Assembly: GCF_002530675.1 (NCBI RefSeq)
Contig: NZ_PCMX01000018.1
Span: 1-64,000 of the forward strand
From: Flavobacterium columnare NBRC 100251 = ATCC 23463
GTDB taxonomy: Bacteria > Bacteroidota > Bacteroidia > Flavobacteriales > Flavobacteriaceae
DNA: 64,000 bases
Direction of reading: 5' to 3'
A model generated the notes under the pieces. The model saw only the letters and a list, made by a program, of their open reading frames with translations, was not told where the DNA came from and searched no databases. Shown piece after piece: positions 17,325 to 26,764 of this stretch. Within the stretch, counting starts at the first letter, position 1; each line of letters opens with the position of its first letter. The translations under genes were made by a program, and so were the position numbers.

Positions 17325-18698
17325 ATGAAAAGAATATTAATACCATTGTTTGCCCTAATAATAATCGTTTGTATCGTTAATCGTTTGTATCAGGCTAATC
17401 ATTGTACTTCTCCAACTAATTATTATGTATCGCCAAGTGGTAATGATGCCAATCCTGGAACGATAGATTTCCCTTGGAAAACGATTCAACATAGTTTAAA
17501 TAATATGCGCGCTAATAGCACCTTAAATGTTGATAGTGGCGTTTACAATGAAAAAATTCAAATTCCAGTTAATAATATTACGATTAAAAACCAAACTTCT
17601 ACCCTTCCTATTATTGATGCAACGGGTATTGCCAATAAAAATTCTATCATCTCTATTTTAAACAAAAACGCTATTACAATAGATGGTTTAGAATTAAGAA
17701 ATAACATCCAAAATGATGCCCAAGGTATTTTAATAGAAGGCTTGTGTAATGAAATAACTATCAAAAATTGTATAATTCATGATATTCATTTTTCTTCCAA
17801 TCCAAGTGCTCCTGTAAACGCATCAACTAATGCACAAGGAATTATTGTTTATGGTACCAATCCTACTAAAGCAATACGTAATTTAGTAATAGAAAACAAT
17901 CAATTATTCAATTGTAGACTTGGGTATAGCGAGGGAATTGCAATTAATGGTAATGTTGATAATTTTAAGGTTATGAATAATACTATTCACGATTTAACGA
18001 ATATTGGGATTGACGTAATTGGGTATGAAGGCACGTGCCCTTTTCCTAAGAATGATCAAGCAAGAAATGGTTTGGTAAAAAATAATACCATTTATAATTG
18101 CGTTTCGTCTTCTGCTACATCTGGTGGAATTTATATAGATGGCGGCAAAAAAATTACCGTTGAAAATAACGAATCACATCATAATGGATATGGGATTGAA
18201 ATTGGTTGTGAAAATATTGGTAAAACTACTGATGGAATTGTAATTCGTAATAATATATTTCATAATAATCAAGTTTGTGCAATTGCATTAGGAGGTTTTG
18301 ATTATCCAAATGGATCCGGTAAGGTTACTAATTCTATCATTATAAATAACACTTGTTTTTCAAACGATTTTACCAGTTCTGGCAACGGAGAATTGTACTT
18401 ATCTTATAGTGAAAACTCTATCATAAAAAATAACATTTTTCACACAAATTCAAACAGTAATTTAGTTTATGCTGAATTAAATCAACCTAATTTAAATTTT
18501 AATGATAATATTTTTTATTGTCCTGACGGGATTAATAATCTGTATGCTAATTGGAACGGCTCAAGTTATACTGGCTATTTTTCATTTATTATAGGGACTT
18601 CCTCTAATTTAAATTCTAAGTTTGCTAATCCAAGCTTTACTTCAACAGATATTAGTCCTCCGTGCTTTAATTTATTATCGAATTCATTAAGCAATTAA
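17325..18698 (+). CDS. Secreted right-handed parallel beta-helix protein
   Basis: 457 residues. An N-terminal hydrophobic segment (MKRILIPLFALIIIVCIVNR) acts as a signal or membrane anchor. The mature start YYVSPSGNDANPGTIDFPWKTIQ is the usual entry of pectate-lyase-fold proteins. From about 115 on there are repeats of the pattern NNTIxNxxxxGI (ITIKNCIIHD, LVIENNQLFN, FKVMNNTIHD, GLVKNNTIYN, IVIRNNIFHN, SIIINNTCFS, SIIKNNIFHT), i.e. successive beta-helix coils. No type IX secretion C-terminal domain is obvious. Polysaccharide lyase or hydrolase activity is possible but unproven. It lies between inverted IS3-like ends. Confidence 0.8.
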   Translation: MKRILIPLFALIIIVCIVNRLYQANHCTSPTNYYVSPSGNDANPGTIDFPWKTIQHSLNNMRANSTLNVDSGVYNEKIQIPVNNITIKNQTSTLPIIDATGIANKNSIISILNKNAITIDGLELRNNIQNDAQGILIEGLCNEITIKNCIIHDIHFSSNPSAPVNASTNAQGIIVYGTNPTKAIRNLVIENNQLFNCRLGYSEGIAINGNVDNFKVMNNTIHDLTNIGIDVIGYEGTCPFPKNDQARNGLVKNNTIYNCVSSSATSGGIYIDGGKKITVENNESHHNGYGIEIGCENIGKTTDGIVIRNNIFHNNQVCAIALGGFDYPNGSGKVTNSIIINNTCFSNDFTSSGNGELYLSYSENSIIKNNIFHTNSNSNLVYAELNQPNLNFNDNIFYCPDGINNLYANWNGSSYTGYFSFIIGTSSNLNSKFANPSFTSTDISPPCFNLLSNSLSN

Positions 18699-18856
18699 TG
18701 TCAAAATAATTTTGAAAATTTTATAAACAGAAATACTGTTATTCATCATGGTACAGACAAATTTAACACAACTTAGTGGATCAAACTTATAAGACCGTAA
18801 GACATATTAAAATAGGCTCTCACCAGAAAAGTTATAATTTCCTTTCAAAGGGTAAT

Positions 18857-19123
18857 TAAACCCAGATTACACATTAGAAGTTTATTACATATAAAAATGA
18901 CTTTGAATCTGAGGCCGTCCAAAAGTGCACTGCCCCCAAAAAGTTAGATACTATTTGGGGGTATTTTTATGGAAAGAAAAGTCAAGTATGATTATGAGTT
19001 CAACTTTTAGAACACCTTCATCCTCAATATAGCAAGACTATAGCTGTGGGACAAATTTTTAGTACCTTTTTACTTTCTTTGCCCTTTCATTTTTACCACA
19101 AAGACTAACACATAATCTGGGGT
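18857..19123. repeat. MITE-like repeat, copy B, interrupted by an IS3 remnant
   Basis: The left end TAAACCCAGATTACACATTAG and the right end CTAACACATAATCTGGGG are inverted. The right inner part (read in reverse: CTTTGTGGTAAAAATGAAAGGGCAAAGAAAG in segments) matches the inner left part of copy D. An IS3-like left end lies inside. Confidence 0.75.
18924..19010 (+). mobile_element. IS3-like left end with the first codons of orfA
   Basis: The terminal repeat TGCCCCCAAAAAGTTAGATA is followed by ATG at 18969 and MERKVKYDYEFNF then a stop. This resembles the N-terminus of IS3 OrfA proteins. The rest of the element is gone. Confidence 0.65.
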
Positions 19124-19273
19124 ACATTGGGTTGGTGTTCTTATTTAAGACTCTAAACGTTTAACTATTAATAAAAATATTGTTATAACACAGGGTATTG
19201 AATTGTACCTCCATTTATTATCAGGAATAAAATTTAGGGGAGGCTATAAAACATTAACATTTATTTATAAAAC

Positions 19274-19296
19274 AATCGCCTTATATTTAGGCGATT
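19274..19296 (+). terminator. Hairpin upstream of the FemAB/GNAT-like gene
   Basis: Perfect stem AATCGCC / GGCGATT with a 9-base loop, followed by ATTTTTTTA: a terminator-like structure. Because it would fall inside the coding frame if TTG 19203 were used, a later start is more likely. Confidence 0.7.
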
Positions 19297-19307
19297 ATTT
19301 TTTTATT

Positions 19308-20453
19308 TTGGAATCAATTACGTTTACTATACACGAGGCAATCCAAGATCTTCCTGTTACATGGAATACGATTGCGAAGGACAATGTTTTTTTACAAACA
19401 CCTTATCTATCTGTTTTAGAAGAGTCTTCGCCTGTTAATATGCAGTGTTTTTACATAGCTATTTACGAAAAGGATCAACAGATAGGTGTTGCCTTAGCTC
19501 AATATATTCAATCACAACAATTATCTTCATTTGGTGATCGAGATAAGTGTCTTAGAGTTTACACAAGAAATTTTTTGCTTCGCCATTTTGCTTCTAATGT
19601 GCTATTTATTGGTAATAATATGATTACGGGACAAAATGGGTATGCGTTTAGCAAAAAGATGAATTTTTCTACTATTAGTCAAATTTTACAAGAATGTGCA
19701 AATCATTTGATCTTATATTTTAAAAAACAAAATATCAATATACACATCGTTACTTTTAAAGATTTTTATGACGATTGTAGCAATGAGTTAAAAAAATATT
19801 ATTTTAAGAATATTTTTGAATTTAACATTCAGCCTAACATGATTTTTGAGTTAAATCCAGAGTGGAAAACAAAAGAAGATTATATAGCTGTTTTATCAAA
19901 AAAATACCGAGATCAATACAAACGTTCACATAAAAAGTTTGAAGGTATTGTTGCCCACGAATTATCATTAGAAGAAATTAAAATACATGAAGAAAGAATA
20001 TATGCTCTTTATCATCATGTAGCTAAAAACGCTCCTTTTAACACATTTTTCTTGTCAAAACATCACTTTTATACTTTCAAAAAACAATGTGGTGATGGTT
20101 TTAAACTAACGGGGTATTTTTTGAATGATAATTTAATTGGTTTTCACACCTTACTTTTAAATGGTGAGTTACTGGAAACCTATTTTTTGGGATATGATGA
20201 ATCTGTTCAAAAAGAAAATATGTTGTATTTAAATATGCTGTACAACATGACTGAATTTGGTATTAGAAATCAGTTTAAGAAGATTATTTTTGGCAGAACA
20301 GCTTTGGAGATCAAAAGTTCTATAGGAGCAAAACCGGTTGTAATGTCTGGTTTTATTTATCATAGAAATACGATTATCAATCGTTTTATTCATAAAATAT
20401 TTGCTCGTTTAGAACCTCAAATTTCATGGCAACAACGCCATCCTTTTAAGTAG
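19308..20453 (+). CDS. FemAB/GNAT-like acyltransferase, substrate unknown
   Basis: About 381 residues (frame open from 19203). The C-terminal half resembles FemAB-type or peptidogalycan-type GNAT proteins: KYRDQYKRSHKKFEG, then FKLTGYFLNDNLIGFHTLLLNGELLETYFLGYD and LYLNMLYNMTEFGIRNQFKKIIFGRTALEIKSS in successive core strands and helices. The N-terminal part (WNTIAKDNVFLQTPYLSVLE) is also usual for this group. I chose TTG 19308 because a terminator-like hairpin sits at 19274-19296; no in-frame ATG occurs before codon 80 of the open frame. It may transfer an amino-acyl or acyl group to a cell-surface or metabolic acceptor. Confidence 0.65.
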   Translation: MESITFTIHEAIQDLPVTWNTIAKDNVFLQTPYLSVLEESSPVNMQCFYIAIYEKDQQIGVALAQYIQSQQLSSFGDRDKCLRVYTRNFLLRHFASNVLFIGNNMITGQNGYAFSKKMNFSTISQILQECANHLILYFKKQNINIHIVTFKDFYDDCSNELKKYYFKNIFEFNIQPNMIFELNPEWKTKEDYIAVLSKKYRDQYKRSHKKFEGIVAHELSLEEIKIHEERIYALYHHVAKNAPFNTFFLSKHHFYTFKKQCGDGFKLTGYFLNDNLIGFHTLLLNGELLETYFLGYDESVQKENMLYLNMLYNMTEFGIRNQFKKIIFGRTALEIKSSIGAKPVVMSGFIYHRNTIINRFIHKIFARLEPQISWQQRHPFK

Positions 20454-20513
20454 TTAACAGTAAGCAATATTTCCGTTATAAAAACAGTCTATTGCTTACT
20501 GAAAATTAAAGAA

Positions 20514-22424
20514 CTACCCTTCTAGTTCTATTTGTATATTTTCCCAATCTATCATTAGTTTATCTAGTTCTTTTTTCTTGTTTTCATAAGCAGCAAAAAA
20601 AGAAGTGTCTTTCGATAATTTTTCGTAGTTTTCGGCTAATGCAAGATCCTCTTTTTGTATTTTTTTTTCTAATTCTTGAATTTGGCTTTCTATTTTCGAC
20701 AGTTTATTTTGTAACGCTTTTTTTGCTTTTTGCTCTTCGTAGCTCAGATTTTTAGTTTGGGTATTGAAACTTGAATCGGGTTTGATTTCATCTTTTTTCT
20801 CGACTTCACGGAAATTATCTACGTTGCGTTGTTCTAAAAAGAAATTGATATCGCCTAAATACTCTTTAATTTTTTGATCTTTGAACTCATACACGGTATT
20901 GGCCATTCCTTGTAAAAAATCACGATCGTGAGAAACTAACAACAATGTTCCTTCAAACTTTTGTAAAGCTGCTTTTAACACGTTTTTAGACTTAATATCT
21001 AAATGATTGGTGGGTTCGTCCATCACTAACACATTAAAAGGCTGTAGCAATAGCTTACACAATGCTAAGCGATTTCTTTCTCCCCCTGAAAGTATTTTTA
21101 CTTTTTTTTCTACATCATCACCCCGAAATAAAAAAGCACCTAGCATGTCGCGTACCTTGGAACGATTCGAGTCTGTAGCAGCATCAATCATTGTATCTAA
21201 AAGAGTTTTTTCACCGTCTAAGTACTCTGCTTGATTTTGGGCAAAATAGCCTAATTGTACATTATGTCCTAATTTAATGATTCCTTCATAAGGGAATTCA
21301 TTGACAATTGCTTTTATAAAAGTGGATTTTCCTTGTCCATTTTGTCCAACAAAAGCAATCTTACTTCCGCGTTCTATATTTAAAGAAATATCTTTTAGAA
21401 TTGTTTTTTCGCCGTATGCTTTTGTAACCTTATCTGCTTCTACAACTACACGGCCAGGAACTACCGAAATAGGGAATGAAATACTCATAACAGAATTATC
21501 ATCTTCATCTACTTCAATAACCTCCATTTTATCCAACTTTTTGATAAGAGATTGAGCCATGGATGCTTTAGTGGCTTTGGCACGGAATTTTTCAATTAAT
21601 TTTTCTGTTTCTTCTACTTTTTTGAGTTGGTTTTTTTGGGTTTGCAACTGTTTTTCACGAATTTCTTCTCTAAGTTCTAAATACTGTGTATATGGCTTAT
21701 TATAATCGTATATTTTTCCTAGTGAAATTTCTATGGTTCTATTGGTTACATTATCTAAAAACATTTTATCATGCGATACAATAACTACTACTCCTGGAAA
21801 AGTTTTTAGAAAATTTTCTAACCAGATAATGCTTTCTATATCCAAGTGATTAGTAGGTTCGTCTAATAATAAAATATCATTCGTTTGCAATAATAATTTA
21901 GCCAATTCGATACGCATACGCCAACCTCCAGAAAAGGTATCTGTTTGGCTATTAAAATCTTCTCTTTTAAAACCAAGTCCTAATAAAACTCTTTCTGCTT
22001 GGCCTACATAGCTGTATCCTCCTAGTATTTCATAGCGGTGTTGTAAATCGCTTAATTTTTCTATTAGCTCTACATACAATTCACTTTCATAATCAGTACG
22101 AGTAATTAATTCTTGATTAATTCTATCTATTTCAAATTCTGTTCTTTTAATATCTTCAAAAGCCATATAGGCTTCTTCAAGTACCGTTCTTCCTTTCACA
22201 AAATCAATATCTTGGCGCAAGAAACCTATTTGTACGTCTTTTTCTGTTGCTATATCTCCAGAATCAGGTTTAAAATCCCCTGAAAGAATTTTTAACAGAG
22301 TAGACTTTCCTGCTCCATTTTTTCCTACTAATCCAACGCGATCCCCCGCGCCTAGTCTAAAAGTTACTTCTTCAAACAAAAAAGTTCCTCCAAAAGAAAT
22401 TGATAAATTGTGAATATTTAGCAT
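20514..22424 (-). CDS. ABC-F family ATPase (ribosome-associated)
   Basis: Two ABC domains without membrane segments. First: Walker A GLVGKNGAGKST (about 32-43), signature FSGGWRMRIELAK, Walker B ILLLDEPTNHLD. Second: Walker A FVGQNGQGKST (about 360), signature LSGGERNRLAL, Walker B VLVMDEPTNHLD. A charged linker between them and a C-terminal coiled coil (KNKLSKIESQIQELEKKIQK region) are typical of Uup/YdiF-type ABC-F proteins, which act on the ribosome rather than in transport. Some members give antibiotic resistance, but nothing here points to that. Length (636) is normal for Bacteroidota. Confidence 0.92.
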   Translation of the reverse strand: MLNIHNLSISFGGTFLFEEVTFRLGAGDRVGLVGKNGAGKSTLLKILSGDFKPDSGDIATEKDVQIGFLRQDIDFVKGRTVLEEAYMAFEDIKRTEFEIDRINQELITRTDYESELYVELIEKLSDLQHRYEILGGYSYVGQAERVLLGLGFKREDFNSQTDTFSGGWRMRIELAKLLLQTNDILLLDEPTNHLDIESIIWLENFLKTFPGVVVIVSHDKMFLDNVTNRTIEISLGKIYDYNKPYTQYLELREEIREKQLQTQKNQLKKVEETEKLIEKFRAKATKASMAQSLIKKLDKMEVIEVDEDDNSVMSISFPISVVPGRVVVEADKVTKAYGEKTILKDISLNIERGSKIAFVGQNGQGKSTFIKAIVNEFPYEGIIKLGHNVQLGYFAQNQAEYLDGEKTLLDTMIDAATDSNRSKVRDMLGAFLFRGDDVEKKVKILSGGERNRLALCKLLLQPFNVLVMDEPTNHLDIKSKNVLKAALQKFEGTLLLVSHDRDFLQGMANTVYEFKDQKIKEYLGDINFFLEQRNVDNFREVEKKDEIKPDSSFNTQTKNLSYEEQKAKKALQNKLSKIESQIQELEKKIQKEDLALAENYEKLSKDTSFFAAYENKKKELDKLMIDWENIQIELEG

Positions 22425-22466
22425 AAAATGTTAATTAAATTATATATTCAAAAGCGTAAAAAAAAC

Positions 22467-22474
22467 TACCTTTG
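22467..22474 (+). promoter_or_regulatory. -7 element TACCTTTG of the DUF983 gene
   Basis: A perfect TAnnTTTG, 18 bases before the ATG at 22493. It covers the alternative TTG start at 22472, which argues against that start. A good TTG at -33 is not seen. Confidence 0.55.
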
Positions 22475-22492
22475 ATAAAAAAATTTTTGCAA

Positions 22493-22885
22493 ATGTTAAA
22501 AAAAGGATTGAAAATCAATAGCATTTTAACAGGAAGTTGTCCTAAATGTCAACAAGAAAGCATGTATAAATCAAGCAACCTGTTTAACCCAAAGTATACA
22601 ATAAAAATGAATGAACATTGTTCACACTGTGGATTGCAGTACTCAATGGAACCTTCATTTTTTTATGGTTCCATGTATGTTAGTTACGCTCTAGGTGTTG
22701 CATTTGGCGTAGCTGCATTTATCATTTGTTACGTATTTATAAAAACGAGTCTAAAAACAGCTTTTATAGGCATTAGTTTAACTCTTATTCTTTTTATGCC
22801 TATTATTATGAGGCTTTCTAGGAACATCTGGATTAGTTTCTTTGTTTCTTATGATAAAAATTGGCAATTAAATTCCAAAAAGTAA
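22493..22885 (+). CDS. DUF983 family membrane protein
   Basis: About 130 residues. The start has two CxxC pairs (CPKCQQES and CSHCGL) that form a zinc-ribbon-like cytoplasmic part, followed by MEPSFFYGSMYVSYALG and two membrane helices (near 60-80 and 88-108 of this start). This matches DUF983. The function is unknown; some DUF983 genes elsewhere lie near cytochrome oxidase genes. The gene is convergent with the Pel-like operon across a shared inverted repeat. Confidence 0.85.
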   Translation: MLKKGLKINSILTGSCPKCQQESMYKSSNLFNPKYTIKMNEHCSHCGLQYSMEPSFFYGSMYVSYALGVAFGVAAFIICYVFIKTSLKTAFIGISLTLILFMPIIMRLSRNIWISFFVSYDKNWQLNSKK

Positions 22886-22893
22886 TCATTTAT

Positions 22894-22970
22894 GAAGCTG
22901 TCCAAAAAGACCACAATTTAGCATTGAAATGATAAACTAAATATTAGGTGATTCCTTTTCGGACAGCTCC
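22894..22970. terminator. Inverted repeat between convergent genes
   Basis: GAAGCTGTCCAAAAAG pairs with CTTTTCGGACAGCTCC. It lies between the DUF983 gene (plus) and the Pel-like operon (minus), six bases past the latter's stop, and can end both transcripts. It shares its core with 7494-7558. Confidence 0.65.
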
Positions 22971-22975
22971 TTTTC

Positions 22976-25900
22976 TTAAAATATATACTTATATCCCAAT
23001 CCAAAGGTATTAAAATTGTATTTAGACTGAAAATTAATATCAGCCGAAACTTTTAAGTAACTGTTTTTCATTACCTTATAATGAGTATTTACTCTAAAAT
23101 TCATAAAATTATCTTCAAAGGAATCAAAATAATACGCTCCTGAAGTATATAATTTAAATTTAGAATAATCATCTCCAAAGTATCTATTCCTAATTAGGTA
23201 AACAGGAGCTACTCTTACTCTTTCATCAATATTTGCAAACTGACATAACCCTTCTAAGTACGGAACTACTTTCCATTTTTTTTCTTTATTTGAAGCTGTT
23301 TTTATTCTAGAGCTTAAGGTAAAATTAAGATTTGAAGGACTAGGATAATAATCTGTTACGAAGTAGGTATCTAGCTCTAAAAATTCAAAATATCTGTTAT
23401 AGGCTGCATTCCATTGTAATTGATATATATTTTCGCGGTAAGCCTCCCAAAAATTAGCAGGGGCATAGTCTAAATTTGTACTTAAATTGTACTTCTTGGT
23501 TATTATATTAATTCCTCCTTTTGCATTGTAATACAACTTACCACTCCAATCTTTTTCTAAACCTAATCCGTAGGTATAAAAAAACTTATTGATCTGGTCA
23601 GACTGTTTTCTTTTAAACTCGTAGGCAAATTCTAATATGGTAGCTAAATTATTAGTTGTTTGATCTGTACCACTATACAACTCTTTATGTTTAACAAAAA
23701 AATCATGTGAATTTTTTTGCTTATCAAAATGACCGTATTTTATATAGTTTTGAAAATTGGTCTTTTTATTTACAAAATAGCTCAAAGTAGAGTTTGCATC
23801 TAGATAATCTCCATACAAATCTTTTAATTTTATTTGAATTTTTTCTTTGTTGATGGCTGTAAAAATAGTGGGGTATTTACGAATCAATTCTTCCTGTGTT
23901 TCTATATCAAAATAAAGAATTTGTTGATTTAGGTGTTCTTTTATTTCTTCAAATATTTTTTGATCTTTTATTTGTAATAATACACCACATGCTTCATCAT
24001 ACTTCCCTAGTACTTCATATATCTGAAACATTCTTTGTTTCATAGCTTCATCATTTGGATTTTGGCTTATATATTTACGATAATACTGTTCAAGTTCTAC
24101 ATACTGCCTTAGTTCAAACATCCATGACAAACGAGTATCTGGACTTATTAAGGATGTAAACTCTGACCAATTAATAGCATTTTGGTAATCTTCATTTTCA
24201 TTAACGTAACTCCAGCTAATATCTGAGACTAAATTTTCATTAAAATGAGTAGTAGCTGGATCTAGTGTATTCAAATATTTAAAAGCTTCTTCTTTTGCGT
24301 ATACAAGAGCATGATAAACATACGCTTCTTGGTTTTCGCAATTAGGTTCTAACTGAAATATTTTAAATAATACTTTTTTAATTTCATCATAATCCTCTGA
24401 TGCAGAAATAATAGATAAATATTCTTTCAATACAGATAATTTTTCGTTATTCCATTGATACTGATTGCATATCCATTTTGTATGTAATTCTTCAGACGAA
24501 TACCCTAGTATATTTGACAATTCAAAAGAATAATTAATATTGTGTTTAGAGGGGTACTTATCACAATGTTTTTCTAATAGCCCCCAAACTTCGTCACCTT
24601 TACCCTCCCAAGACATATAGGTAGCATATTTATTCCAGATAGCATAATTAATTTTAGGTTGACTCATCATTAAGACCAACAAATGTCTTTTTTCTTCTTC
24701 TAGTTTTTTATAATAATCTTCTACGCCTAATTTACCTGAAAGAAAAAGACCTCTGTTTTTTTCAAACAGTTTATATTCTTCCCATACTTTATCATAAATA
24801 AGATCCTCATCTATTGTTTTTTTCTCAAGCGTAAACGACAATCTATTACTAGATTTGAGAGAAACTAATTTACCTCCCATAAAATCTGTTATACTATATT
24901 TTTTGGATTGGCGAGCTAATTCTTCTTTATTCTTCTGTGTTAATTCATCAAAATAAACCCCCCAAGTATTCCCTTCTTCTGTAAATAAATTTGTTTCTTC
25001 TTGAACTGTATAACTTTCTTCTTTAGCTATATGTTTATAATTAGCCCCTCTCCATTTCATTACTATGGGGGCTGCATTTTTTACTGTATAAAACTCACTT
25101 TGTGGATAAATTTCTTTAAACTCTGTCAAAAAATCATCAAAAGTGCTGTATAATGTTTTTTTTCCTTTTTTCCAATTTAATCCTAAATCGTTTCTTAATT
25201 CATAATGATATTTTTTCTTTTTCTTTTCTTTAGCATTCCCAATCTGAAAAACGTCGTCTGGATGGACGAAATGAGTCCAGACACCAGTGTACAAATAGGT
25301 AGAAAAAATATTATAATACTTTTCATCATTAAAATAAAAACCACTCGATATCCTTGGATAATCAAATAAATCTTTGTGAAAGGGTTCAAAATCAAATTCT
25401 CTGTCTCCTCCTTCTTTTTTATCACCTAAATACAAACTTGCAAAATATTTTAAAGAAGGCATTCCTTTTTTTAACTGAACTATCCCATAAGGATCTATAT
25501 AATTAGAAGGGGGTACATAGCTCACTGGAAAATCTCCAAAATTATTAACTAACCATTTTTTCTTAGTTGCCTTCAAGGAAAAAAATATTTCTTCTGGATT
25601 TTCCCATTCTTCTTTTAATAACGAAACGTGATTATAACCATGAAATCCTAACTCATGATTGTCTTTAAGTAAATCATGGGTTAAAAAGTTAGAGGTTCCC
25701 TTTTGGGTTTTCCCTGTTCCTTGCATTTTTGCAAAATCCCATTGTTTAAAAGAAAAGGGAGCCCTTCTGATATCATCATAATCAAAAGCAAGTAATGCAG
25801 TATATTTAATATTATACTTTTGAGCTATTTTTTTCATATCAGGCCACCATTTTTTATACACAAACTCATTCATTGTTAAATTGTACTCGGTCTTAATAGG

Positions 25901-26764
25901 CTCTAATTTCACATCATATAACGGCGAAGGGAAATCATCTAAAAAGATTGTACTTGTATTAGCCAATGGATAGGGTATTCCAGACAACCCTCTTAATAGA
26001 AACGTAAAAAGTAGTCCTCTATCTCTTTTTTCAAATATTTTAGACGAGTTACAACAAATTACTTTCCCAAATCCTATATTATTTTCTAATAATAAAGGCA
26101 TAGTCATTTGATTATCTGACCAAATATTGATCCTTAGATCTTTTTTGAAATTAGATTTAGCAAAGGCAAAATGTTTGGTATCGCTATACAAATTAATTTC
26201 TCTTTTACCTGATAAAGGAATCGTATTTAGGCACATTCCCTTAGAGGTAATATCATAACTCAAATCCGAATCATAACGCATTCCCCAAAAAAAGATAAAG
26301 CGTTGATCTTCTCCTATATTGGGAAAAATTAGAGTTCCTCCTTTACTAACAAATTTCAACAAAACAGGTATGGTTTGATTATTCAGCCTTTTTGTATCAT
26401 TAATAACTAATATTCTAGCCGAACTTTCGATTTTTAACTGTTCGTTAAATCTATCTATTATTTTAAAGTTAAAAGGAATTTTTGTATAATCACATAACTT
26501 TCGAAAATGTTCGTAATAAGACATAGACAAATCGTCCTTAGAATCTAGTATATATTCTACAACGGGTCTTTTACTCAGACTTGAAGATTCATACGGTGAT
26601 AAGAAATCTTGTTGTTGCTTATTTCTTAAGTAATCATTTTTTAATCTATAAAGAGAATCTATACTATTACAGTTAAACAATGTTAAAGAAAATAAACAAT
26701 ACACCAAAATTTTAAAAGACCATATTGGAAATTTTACTTGAAAACGGTTTATTAATAATTTCAT
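22976..26764 (-). CDS. PelA-deacetylase / PelB-like fusion: DUF2194-type deacetylase, helical scaffold and outer-membrane barrel
   Basis: 1,262 residues. (a) Hydrophobic N-terminus (about 12-32) ending in LFNC, a possible but atypical lipobox. (b) About 65-265: Rossmann-like domain as in PelA/DUF2194 proteins (RILVINDTKRLN, GGTLIFPN). (c) About 270-480: polysaccharide deacetylase, with metal ligands IFLDDFPSP (Asp276/277) and GFHGYNH (His375, His379), then VPPSNYIDP. (d) About 640-1000: alpha-helical TPR-like repeats (NPNDEAMKQRMFQIYEVLGKYDEA in two helices). (e) About 1040-1262: alternating beta strands ending LGYKYIF, a C-terminal aromatic typical of outer-membrane barrels. In Pseudomonas the deacetylase is in PelA and the TPR plus barrel in PelB. 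Here one chain would deacetylate and export the polymer. It overlaps the upstream gene by 53 bases. Confidence 0.75.
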   Translation of the reverse strand: MKLLINRFQVKFPIWSFKILVYCLFSLTLFNCNSIDSLYRLKNDYLRNKQQQDFLSPYESSSLSKRPVVEYILDSKDDLSMSYYEHFRKLCDYTKIPFNFKIIDRFNEQLKIESSARILVINDTKRLNNQTIPVLLKFVSKGGTLIFPNIGEDQRFIFFWGMRYDSDLSYDITSKGMCLNTIPLSGKREINLYSDTKHFAFAKSNFKKDLRINIWSDNQMTMPLLLENNIGFGKVICCNSSKIFEKRDRGLLFTFLLRGLSGIPYPLANTSTIFLDDFPSPLYDVKLEPIKTEYNLTMNEFVYKKWWPDMKKIAQKYNIKYTALLAFDYDDIRRAPFSFKQWDFAKMQGTGKTQKGTSNFLTHDLLKDNHELGFHGYNHVSLLKEEWENPEEIFFSLKATKKKWLVNNFGDFPVSYVPPSNYIDPYGIVQLKKGMPSLKYFASLYLGDKKEGGDREFDFEPFHKDLFDYPRISSGFYFNDEKYYNIFSTYLYTGVWTHFVHPDDVFQIGNAKEKKKKKYHYELRNDLGLNWKKGKKTLYSTFDDFLTEFKEIYPQSEFYTVKNAAPIVMKWRGANYKHIAKEESYTVQEETNLFTEEGNTWGVYFDELTQKNKEELARQSKKYSITDFMGGKLVSLKSSNRLSFTLEKKTIDEDLIYDKVWEEYKLFEKNRGLFLSGKLGVEDYYKKLEEEKRHLLVLMMSQPKINYAIWNKYATYMSWEGKGDEVWGLLEKHCDKYPSKHNINYSFELSNILGYSSEELHTKWICNQYQWNNEKLSVLKEYLSIISASEDYDEIKKVLFKIFQLEPNCENQEAYVYHALVYAKEEAFKYLNTLDPATTHFNENLVSDISWSYVNENEDYQNAINWSEFTSLISPDTRLSWMFELRQYVELEQYYRKYISQNPNDEAMKQRMFQIYEVLGKYDEACGVLLQIKDQKIFEEIKEHLNQQILYFDIETQEELIRKYPTIFTAINKEKIQIKLKDLYGDYLDANSTLSYFVNKKTNFQNYIKYGHFDKQKNSHDFFVKHKELYSGTDQTTNNLATILEFAYEFKRKQSDQINKFFYTYGLGLEKDWSGKLYYNAKGGINIITKKYNLSTNLDYAPANFWEAYRENIYQLQWNAAYNRYFEFLELDTYFVTDYYPSPSNLNFTLSSRIKTASNKEKKWKVVPYLEGLCQFANIDERVRVAPVYLIRNRYFGDDYSKFKLYTSGAYYFDSFEDNFMNFRVNTHYKVMKNSYLKVSADINFQSKYNFNTFGLGYKYIF

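Noticed and set aside
20514-22424. ABC-F gene as an antibiotic-resistance determinant
   Set aside because: The sequence has only general ABC-F features; no resistance-type linker or neighbouring gene supports this.
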